This document shows positions 16,276-22,375 of a DNA stretch of 25,196 bases, one piece after another. This DNA comes from Bodo saltans. Lineage: Eukaryota > Euglenozoa > Kinetoplastea > Eubodonida > Bodonidae. Numbering within the stretch: position 1 is the first letter of the stretch; each line of letters begins with the position of its first letter. The notes under the pieces are model-generated. The model had not been told where the DNA came from. It made no database searches and saw only the letters and a list, made by a program, of their open reading frames with translations. A program made the translations under genes and the position numbers. The DNA lies in the NCBI GenBank assembly GCA_001460835.1, contig CYKH01002197.1, positions 1-25,196 of the forward strand. Reading direction: 5' to 3'.

Positions 16276-17451
16276 ATGGTTCAAGTCCCCCCTGGCCGCG
16301 TTCATCTGAATCCTGATGAGCCGGATGATGTGTACCCTATGTTTGGCGTCACTGCAGTTCCACCCAAGAAGGCAGGGACCATTCGTATTTGGGTGGATGG
16401 GTGCTTCGATATGTTACACTTTGGCCACACGAACGCCATCCGCCAAGCCGCATCGCTGGGCGCCGAACTCTTCGTTGGGAGTCATAGTGATGAAGAGATT
16501 ATCCGTTACAAAGGCCCACCGATCATGCACGCTGATGAGCGGTATGAGGCACTGCGGGGGTGCAAGTGGGTCACCTTTGTGGTGGAGAATTACCCATACG
16601 TGACACGCCTCAAGGACATGGATCGATTCGAGATTGATTTTGTTGCCCACGGTGACGATATCTCTGTGGATTTGAATGGTCGCAACTCGTACCAAGAGAT
16701 CATTGATGCTGGACGCTTCAAGGTGGTGAAGCGCACTGATGGCATCAGCACGACTGACCTTGTGGGTCGCATGCTCCTGTGCACCAAAGATCATCTGCAG
16801 GATAACAACGTGCATGTCCCTCCTGAGAACCTCGCCGACACATCTCTTCGCTACCTCACCACTTCCCGCAAGATTGTGCAATTCAGCAACAACACGACGC
16901 CGAAGTCAGACGACAAGATCGTTTACGTTGATGGCAGCTTTGACTTGTTTCACATTGGTCACATGCGCGTGCTTGAGAAGGCCCGCTCGTTTGGCACGTA
17001 CGTCATCGCTGGTATCCACGAGGACGACGTCGTGAACCGCCAGAAGGGGAAGAACTATCCCATTATGAATCTGAATGAGCGAGTATTGGGAGTATTGTCC
17101 TGCCGCTACGTGGACGAGGTTGTTATGGGAGTGCCGTTCCGCGTCACCAAAGACTTGATCGACAAACTCAATATCGACGTCGTTGTTGCTGGGCGCAACC
17201 TCGAGGATGTGGATGCCAGTGAGAGCGACGTTGAGGGAGGAAGCCCCTCTACTCCCTACGACGTGCCCAAGGGCCTCGGTATCTTCCATGAAGTGGACTC
17301 AGGCACGGATCTTACAACGGACCGCTTGATTGAGCGTGTCGTGGAGAACAGGCGTGCGTTCTTGGAGCGTCAAGCTGCCAAAAAAAAGAAGGACAGTGCG
17401 TCGGAACTGGCTAAGCCCGCAGAATACAAAAACATCCGTGAAGTTTGCTAG
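16276..17451 (+). CDS. PCYT2: Ethanolamine-phosphate cytidylyltransferase
   Basis: The 391-residue enzyme makes CDP-ethanolamine from CTP and phosphoethanolamine, the rate-setting step of the Kennedy pathway to phosphatidylethanolamine. It has the tandem cytidylyltransferase domains typical of this enzyme. The first has HFGH at 48-51 in GCFDMLHFGH and RTDGIST at 153-159 (the RTxGIST motif). The second has HIGH at 226-229 in GSFDLFHIGH. The second domain lacks an obvious RTxGIST copy (it has SGTDLTTDRLI), which agrees with the family pattern of one degenerate C-terminal domain. Length equals human PCYT2 (389). The start is the ATG 22 nt after a clear splice acceptor. The last ~30 residues are Lys-rich and probably disordered. 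Confidence 0.97.
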   Translation: MVQVPPGRVHLNPDEPDDVYPMFGVTAVPPKKAGTIRIWVDGCFDMLHFGHTNAIRQAASLGAELFVGSHSDEEIIRYKGPPIMHADERYEALRGCKWVTFVVENYPYVTRLKDMDRFEIDFVAHGDDISVDLNGRNSYQEIIDAGRFKVVKRTDGISTTDLVGRMLLCTKDHLQDNNVHVPPENLADTSLRYLTTSRKIVQFSNNTTPKSDDKIVYVDGSFDLFHIGHMRVLEKARSFGTYVIAGIHEDDVVNRQKGKNYPIMNLNERVLGVLSCRYVDEVVMGVPFRVTKDLIDKLNIDVVVAGRNLEDVDASESDVEGGSPSTPYDVPKGLGIFHEVDSGTDLTTDRLIERVVENRRAFLERQAAKKKKDSASELAKPAEYKNIREVC

Positions 17452-17575
17452 CTCCCCTTTGCTTTACCGTAGCGATGAATGCATCAAACAAATTGTCGAC
17501 GTTGTCTCGGCTGTGTGCTCACAATCAAACAATTGCAACTGTATTCAATTGATCTTGTGCTGTCCGTGAAATAAA

Positions 17576-17604
17576 TTCTTATTCTTGATTTAATTGACTT
17601 CGAG
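17576..17604 (+). promoter_or_regulatory. Possible spliced-leader acceptor for the SPF27-like gene
   Basis: The stretch TTCTTATTCTTGATTTAATT continues to CGAG, with AG at 17603-17604, 4 nt before the ATG at 17609. Confidence 0.45.
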
Positions 17605-17608
17605 AGAA

Positions 17609-18109
17609 ATGAAAGTAGAGGTGTCACTGCCGTACGTAGATGTCGCGCCCTCAAAATACTTGATGAGCGAAGCTTTGTATTTGATTGCGGAGGAGGCCGC
17701 GACAACCTCAGCACCTTCTGTGGATGCACGACACGCCGGTGTGCCCTTCACGTTGGGCAAGAGCGAGCTAGCTTCAAGCGAAGCATCGAGGACTGAAATT
17801 CACCTCGCACATCTTGCGCTCAGTGAAGCGATCGCAAAGACTGGTGGGGAGGCGACACTTTTGGATGAACTTCAACGATCCCTCGATGGGCAACTTCGTG
17901 CGGCAAGACTCGCCAATTATTGGTTGGAGAAAGAAATTCAGCTTACCAACGCACTTCGGAAGAAGAACCAGATGGATGCTGCCACCTGCATTGCCAAACT
18001 TGAGAACGAAGACGCTGCGCTCAAGTCTATCTCGTTGAAAATTGAATCTGAATTGTCACTCAGGAGACGATCTGAGGTTTTTTTTGTTCGCCATTTTGGC
18101 GCACAGTAA
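17609..18109 (+). CDS. Probable pre-mRNA splicing factor SPF27 (BCAS2) homologue
   Basis: The 166-residue protein resembles SPF27/BCAS2, a helical subunit of the PRP19 (NTC) complex that activates the spliceosome. The N-terminus VSLPYVDVAPSKYLMSEALY parallels the LPYFD...VREAAAALVEEE opening of human BCAS2. The C-terminal two thirds are long amphipathic helices likely to form coiled coils (ARLANYWLEKEIQLTNALRK and LENEDAALKSISLKIESEL), in the same order as in BCAS2. The protein is shorter than human BCAS2 (225 residues), mainly in the middle. In kinetoplastids the spliceosome mainly performs trans-splicing, and a PRP19 complex with SPF27 is known in Trypanosoma brucei. No single diagnostic residue exists for this family, so the call rests on overall pattern. 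Confidence 0.72.
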   Translation: MKVEVSLPYVDVAPSKYLMSEALYLIAEEAATTSAPSVDARHAGVPFTLGKSELASSEASRTEIHLAHLALSEAIAKTGGEATLLDELQRSLDGQLRAARLANYWLEKEIQLTNALRKKNQMDAATCIAKLENEDAALKSISLKIESELSLRRRSEVFFVRHFGAQ

Positions 18110-18157
18110 CGACGAGTTTTGTTGCAACTGACATTTAAGGTTTTGGTGATTGTAAAT

Positions 18158-18207
18158 TTATTTTCCCCCGTCTCATTTGATTTGTGATTTGTGCTTTGAG
18201 GTTACAG
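18158..18207 (+). promoter_or_regulatory. Predicted spliced-leader acceptor for the 18214 gene
   Basis: A long T/C/G tract including TTTATTTTCCCCCGTCTC ends in GGTTACAG, with AG at 18206-18207, 6 nt before the ATG at 18214. Confidence 0.6.
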
Positions 18208-18213
18208 GGTCTA

Positions 18214-18591
18214 ATGGCACAACTGCTGACGGCCGATAATTTACTTCGGCTGGACGATATGGACACCGATGAAGCAGGCGGTTACGAATATATGCGCGAT
18301 GAGAGCGATGACGACAGTGGCAGTTCGGCACGCTTCGACTCTGAAGAAGAGCGCCAGGATCGACTCATTACACCGCGGGAGTTGGAGGAGATTGAGCGCC
18401 TAGAAGACCGCCTTCGCAACGCCACTACGATGGAAGAGACACGCGAAGTGGTTGCAGTGCTCTCAGACAAGAAGCACCTCAGAGTGAAACCAACCACATC
18501 TGACGAGGGTGTGGAGGAGGAGTCAGGTCCGTTGATGTGGTATTTTGCCTATGGAAGGTTGTACTTGCAGCGCGTTGACGATTGCGCGTAG
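18214..18591 (+). CDS. Small acidic hypothetical protein
   Basis: The 125-residue protein is not recognised. It opens with MAQLLTADNLLRLDD, then an Asp/Ser/Glu-rich disordered stretch (about 23-50), a predicted charged helix (about 51-90, PRELEEIERLEDRLRNATT) and a short hydrophobic, aromatic end (MWYFAYGRLYLQRV). The ATG sits 6 nt after a good splice-acceptor-like site, which is the main reason to believe the gene. The TAG stop at 18589-18591 is followed by 31 more open codons in the same frame (to TGA at 18685-18687), containing LLFFDDMEGLIVDRKLF. The annotated protein may therefore be the front part of a longer or broken gene. Confidence 0.62.
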   Translation: MAQLLTADNLLRLDDMDTDEAGGYEYMRDESDDDSGSSARFDSEEERQDRLITPRELEEIERLEDRLRNATTMEETREVVAVLSDKKHLRVKPTTSDEGVEEESGPLMWYFAYGRLYLQRVDDCA

Positions 18592-19277
18592 CCACGTAAA
18601 CTCCTGTTCTTTGACGACATGGAGGGTCTGATAGTCGACCGAAAGTTGTTTGCGCACTGCGAATTCGGCTCTGTGGTTCAGTTGTGAGCACCATGTCTAG
18701 GATGGTTTAATCCAAAACGGTTGCAGCAAGGCTCCGAACCTCTATCTCAAATGCCGTAACGCATAAACCACGTGCTCTGAGTCCACGTCTTCTACCTACA
18801 GATGCTCCCGCAACGCTTACCGGTGATGTGAGCACGGTGGTACTTGACGATTGATGACCGCCTTGTCCCTCACAGTTGCGAGGTGTACATTGCATGTCCT
18901 GCTGCGACCGCTGATAACTTGCTTCCCACAGAGGGCTACTTAAGCCATTTACTTGGTGGCCGAGGACTATTGCCAAGAGCATACGTTGAGCTGCTCGAAA
19001 TGCAGCCGAGAGTTAAGAAGTAACAACTTCCCTTCAAAAGAACCCAACCTGTCAGTGTTTCTTTTTAGCATCCTAGCGAATCAAAAGTGTTGCACTTACC
19101 CCAACCATCGCATTCAACTTTTTGGCATTTCGTTTCCGTTCTGTTCGTGATGTCGATGCGTTGAACTCTTAGGCGCAGCTCCACCTACGAGTATTCCCTT
19201 CTGAGAGCACCGGACACCAAGGACAAAAGTACTAACGCTCCTCTGCCATAACATTGCCGCCTTGAGCTACATGACTG
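18592..19277 (+). other. 690-base gap with coding-like but broken open segments
   Basis: This is by far the longest gap inside the gene array. No intact gene is visible. Three short + strand segments have protein-like content: 18592-18684 (same frame as the preceding gene, after its TAG), 18711-18848 (shifted frame, ends TGA), and 18832-19023 (back in the first frame, 63 codons to TAA, including ACPAATADNLLPTEGYLSHL). The shifts and stops could mean a decayed gene, an unspliced intron, assembly errors, or chance. Each segment alone is short enough to occur by chance. The part after 19024 holds T-rich tracts (GTGTTTCTTTTTAG at 19055-19068) that may serve as a splice acceptor for the next gene. 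Confidence 0.35.
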
Positions 19278-20318
19278 ATGATTCAACGTATTCATATCAT
19301 TTGTGAACAAGGATCACCAAGAAGAATGGAAGGAATATCGCAGCTCGTCGAGCTGCCGTCGTTGTCGACAATCCATCTCCGACGATACGGCCCAACTGAT
19401 GAGGAGTGGCAGGTTTCAAACACCAGCTCCTTAACAGGCCTGCCCCCTGTACTGATTTGTGTTCACGGAGCCGGTATGAGCTCGATGTCATTTGGTCCAG
19501 TGGCAGCCATCATCTCAGCTGCGCAAGTTTCTGATGAGCATTCTTTTGCGTGCCGCGTAGTGTCCATCGATTTGCCTTGCCACGGAGACTCAGCCGACGG
19601 CCCACAAGCAGAGGCTGGTCTTACACTGGACAACTTGGTGGCACATTTTGTCGCCACAGTGTTGCATCTGAAACGCGTTGCGTTCCCCAAGACGGATCGA
19701 TTTTTCTACGCTGGCCACAGCCTTGGTGGCTCAATCGTGGCATTTGGTGCAACTGACGTAGCACTGGCTCCTTTCCTCGGAGGTGTTGTCATGTTAGATA
19801 TTGTCGAGAACGTAGCAAAGCTTTCACTTCGATACATGAACTCTGTGCTCGACAAGCGGCCCGCCTCGTTTGAGTCATCTCGAGAAGCCGCTCATTGGTT
19901 TGTGACGCAAGGAGGAATGTTTAACGAGTCGATTGCTCAGCTCACAACTCCTTTCTTACTTCGGCAGGAAAGCGAAAAAGGTCCTTTTATGTGGAGAACA
20001 AATTTGCGCAAGACTGAGCCCTGCTGGCCAACGTGGTTCGAGGGACTTGATCAGCGCTTTGTATCATTGACGTGTCCTAAAATGTTACTGCTGGCAACAA
20101 CAGACCGTCTGGACAACGAGCTGACGACTGCCCACATGCAAGGGAAGTTCCAACTAGAAGTTGTGGGGACACAAGGGCACTATGTGATGGAGGACGAGCC
20201 CACCGTCGTTGCTGCAAAACTGATGCGATTCATATGCCGCGTGGATATGCTAAGCAACAAACTCTCTCTCCTAAACCGTCGCTTGAGTGCACAGACACAA
20301 GCGAACGCGGTTTCGTAG
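19278..20318 (+). CDS. PPME1: Protein phosphatase methylesterase 1
   Basis: This 346-residue alpha/beta hydrolase should remove the methyl ester from the C-terminal leucine of the PP2A catalytic subunit, opposing the methyltransferase LCMT1. The match to human PPME1 is close and collinear: HGAGMSSMSFGPVAAII, the nucleophile elbow GHSLGGSI with Ser148, VVMLDIVEN with the triad Asp174, then KRPASFESSREAAHW, PFMWRTNLRKTEPCWPTWF, CPKMLLLATTDRLDNEL, and HMQGKFQLEV. The catalytic His301 lies in QGHYVMEDEP. All triad residues are intact. The start is uncertain: the in-frame ATG at 19278 is the longest choice, and the ATG at 19326 (MEGISQ), which follows AG-containing sequence, would lose only 16 non-conserved residues. 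An out-of-frame ATG at 19271 overlaps the first start. Confidence 0.95.
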   Translation: MIQRIHIICEQGSPRRMEGISQLVELPSLSTIHLRRYGPTDEEWQVSNTSSLTGLPPVLICVHGAGMSSMSFGPVAAIISAAQVSDEHSFACRVVSIDLPCHGDSADGPQAEAGLTLDNLVAHFVATVLHLKRVAFPKTDRFFYAGHSLGGSIVAFGATDVALAPFLGGVVMLDIVENVAKLSLRYMNSVLDKRPASFESSREAAHWFVTQGGMFNESIAQLTTPFLLRQESEKGPFMWRTNLRKTEPCWPTWFEGLDQRFVSLTCPKMLLLATTDRLDNELTTAHMQGKFQLEVVGTQGHYVMEDEPTVVAAKLMRFICRVDMLSNKLSLLNRRLSAQTQANAVS

Positions 20319-20406
20319 CTGCATTGTTGTGGCTGCTCAAAGGATCACGCGGTGGCCTCGTGCTGTACATTGATTTGCTTATTTGCGCTGATTCAAAAAT
20401 CTTATT

Positions 20407-20423
20407 TTTGCATCTTATGCAAA
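20407..20423. other. Inverted repeat TTTGCAT-CTT-ATGCAAA
   Basis: A perfect 7-bp inverted repeat with a 3-nt spacer lies in the spacer between the methylesterase and PAN3 genes. It could form a small AT-rich hairpin in the 3' UTR. No function is known. Confidence 0.5.
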
Positions 20424-20527
20424 CATGACGATCTACTGACTACTTCCCCTGATGCCAATTTATTAGCTGAGGGTCTCACCCCACAAGCACAGAAAGAACC
20501 TAGTGACATTGTCTAGACCGCGCCGTC

Positions 20528-22165
20528 ATGTCCTCATCCAACAATGCACGCCCAAAGTCAGGGGGCAATAACAATAGCGGTATGCGGGGCATGCCCAGTA
20601 CCTCAGGATTGAATCCATATGGGGGAGGGAACAAAAGCAACACCAGCGCTGTCTCTGCTGCACTGTCCAACAACTATATTGCTGCCCTTTCAAGGGGCTT
20701 CAATGGCACTGCCCAGTCTCCATTCCAGCCCGATGGTTCGTACCTGGCTGATCCAAGCAACGTGTTCCCGGCCTCACCGTACACTCCAGTGGGAGACCTT
20801 TTTATGGCCCAACATTTACGAAGCAAATTCCAACAAGCACCTGCAGGCACGAGTCGCAACACAACCGTGGCTTCTTCCAAGTTCCACCACTACACAGCCA
20901 TCACAAACATCGACGGGAAGGCAGTGGAGAGTTCGCTACACCGTGCACTGGTGACACAAGTGCTGCGCACGACGAACCGATTCAACGGAAAGCATGTGAT
21001 TATTCGACGCATTGTCGATGCTCCTGCCAAGGAGGCTCACTGCGTCGCGGTGATTGAGCGACTAAAGCACTTCCGCCACCCCAACCTTGTGCCCCTTCAT
21101 AGCATTACGCCAACAACTGAGTTTGTGTTGGGGAGCCATGACACGATCATGGAGTACCGCATGATTAAGCGTGCTAAGAGTGTGCAGGAGGCGTTTTTCA
21201 CGCCGCGTGGGTTGACATCGGCACCAAGTGCGATGCAAGTTTCTGGAAGCGGAGGCATTGAGGGCCCATCTGCGGCAATCCCCACGGACATCACTGAGGG
21301 GCTGCTTTGGTCCATTGCCTGCCAATTGATTGGACTCATTCGCACTTTCCACGACGTCGGCATCCCACTGCGCGGCCTGCACTTATCCAAGTTGATGTGG
21401 CTCGACGTCCTCGGTCGCATTTATTTCACCGGCTTAGGATTGATGGATGTTGCAGATCCTCTGCCCAACCCCCTCCTTCCCCAGCAGCTTGAAACTCACA
21501 CAAAGATCGACATTCAAAGCCTTGGTCTCGTGTTGTTGCAGCTTGCAACGCAAAGCCCTTCCATCAACTTGAGCGAAGGCCGTGCTGCGTTGCAACGGGC
21601 ACAACGTTTCTCGACGACGTTCCTCAACCTCGTTGCTGTGTGCCTCGAGGCTTCAGTGGACATCAACTCGCTGTGCCGAGGTTTGGGTGAACGTATGTCG
21701 ATTGAAGTAGGCCACCAGGAGGGCAACGCAGACTTCCTGCTGTCTGAGTGCGCAAAGGAGGTCCACAACGGCCGTCTGATGCGTCTTATGATCAAACTCA
21801 ACTTTGTCTTGGAATCGCAGGACGCAAATGAGTACGCCGATGCATCCGACCGCTTTACGCTAAAGTTGTTCAGCCAGTACATCTTCAATCAGGTAGACGA
21901 GCAGAACCGACCACGTGTGGATTGGGGACACGTGTACCATTCGTTGAACAAGCTAGACTGTGGCTCCGAGGAGCTGCTGCAGTTGATCAGCCAAGACTCG
22001 TCAACTGTCCTTGTCGTGTCGTACCGTGACATCCGCTCCATGCTGGACAAAGCGTTCGAGATCTTACAGCAGCCTGGCCACGACATGAGCTACGCTGGGT
22101 TCACTGCCCTTCAGCAGCTCCAACAACCGACGACGACTCCGCCATCTGTGATGCCTCCGCAGTAG
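20528..22165 (+). CDS. PAN3: PAN2-PAN3 deadenylase regulatory subunit PAN3
   Basis: The 545-residue protein is the RNA- and PABP-recruiting subunit of the PAN2-PAN3 complex, which trims mRNA poly(A) tails in the cytoplasm. A Ser/Asn/Gly-rich N-terminus (1-120) precedes a pseudokinase domain at about 125-360 (HVIIRRIVDAPAKEA, RLKHFRHPNLVPLHSI, LRGLHLSKLMW, RIYFTGLGLMDV), which lacks normal kinase catalytic motifs as in all PAN3. A linker helix is followed by the C-terminal knob at about 395-535. The knob has KEVHNGRLMRLMIKLNFVLE, SDRFTLKLFSQYIFNQVDE, GHVYHSLNKLDCGS and VLVVSYRDIRSMLDKAFEIL, all near-copies of the family signature. The N-terminal CCCH zinc finger of fungal and animal PAN3 is absent. 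A PAM2-like stretch FNGTAQSPFQP is at 58-68. The C-terminus is Gln/Pro-rich. Confidence 0.94.
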   Translation: MSSSNNARPKSGGNNNSGMRGMPSTSGLNPYGGGNKSNTSAVSAALSNNYIAALSRGFNGTAQSPFQPDGSYLADPSNVFPASPYTPVGDLFMAQHLRSKFQQAPAGTSRNTTVASSKFHHYTAITNIDGKAVESSLHRALVTQVLRTTNRFNGKHVIIRRIVDAPAKEAHCVAVIERLKHFRHPNLVPLHSITPTTEFVLGSHDTIMEYRMIKRAKSVQEAFFTPRGLTSAPSAMQVSGSGGIEGPSAAIPTDITEGLLWSIACQLIGLIRTFHDVGIPLRGLHLSKLMWLDVLGRIYFTGLGLMDVADPLPNPLLPQQLETHTKIDIQSLGLVLLQLATQSPSINLSEGRAALQRAQRFSTTFLNLVAVCLEASVDINSLCRGLGERMSIEVGHQEGNADFLLSECAKEVHNGRLMRLMIKLNFVLESQDANEYADASDRFTLKLFSQYIFNQVDEQNRPRVDWGHVYHSLNKLDCGSEELLQLISQDSSTVLVVSYRDIRSMLDKAFEILQQPGHDMSYAGFTALQQLQQPTTTPPSVMPPQ

Positions 22166-22350
22166 GGAGGGGCATGCGACCAGTAGCTGTGAGGCAGTAG
22201 TGCGTCCAGCTGATACATGATGTGGGCCCAGAGCCCGAGTTGTTTGCAAGATGGCGTTGTGTGTTTTGTTTCGTGATGAAAATACCTACAAATCTGTGTT
22301 GCTGCATTTGATAAGTATGTGTGCATCTTAGCGTAACTACCCAGCGTGAT

Positions 22351-22375
22351 CTTCCTTCGTCGCTGGTCTTTGCAG
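22351..22375 (+). promoter_or_regulatory. Predicted spliced-leader acceptor abutting the DNA-PKcs start
   Basis: CTTCCTTCGTCGCTGG continues to TCTTTGCAG, with AG at 22374-22375. The ATG at 22376 follows with no spacer. If used, the 5' UTR would be spliced leader only; ATGs at 22382 and 22385 are alternatives. Confidence 0.55.

Noticed and set aside
18707-18982. 91-codon minus-strand open frame in the 690-base gap
   Set aside because: No recognisable content, wrong strand for the array, and no splice-acceptor-like tract noted before it.
18214-19023. Genome-wide stop-codon reassignment, as in Blastocrithidia
   Set aside because: All other genes in the window are uninterrupted and end with ordinary TAA, TAG or TGA codons, so in-frame stops here need a local explanation.
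18592-19277. tRNA or other small RNA gene in the long gap
   Set aside because: I looked for a B-box-like GGTTCGANNCC with a matching acceptor stem and found none. GTGGTTCAGTTG at about 18673 is a weak resemblance with no cloverleaf.
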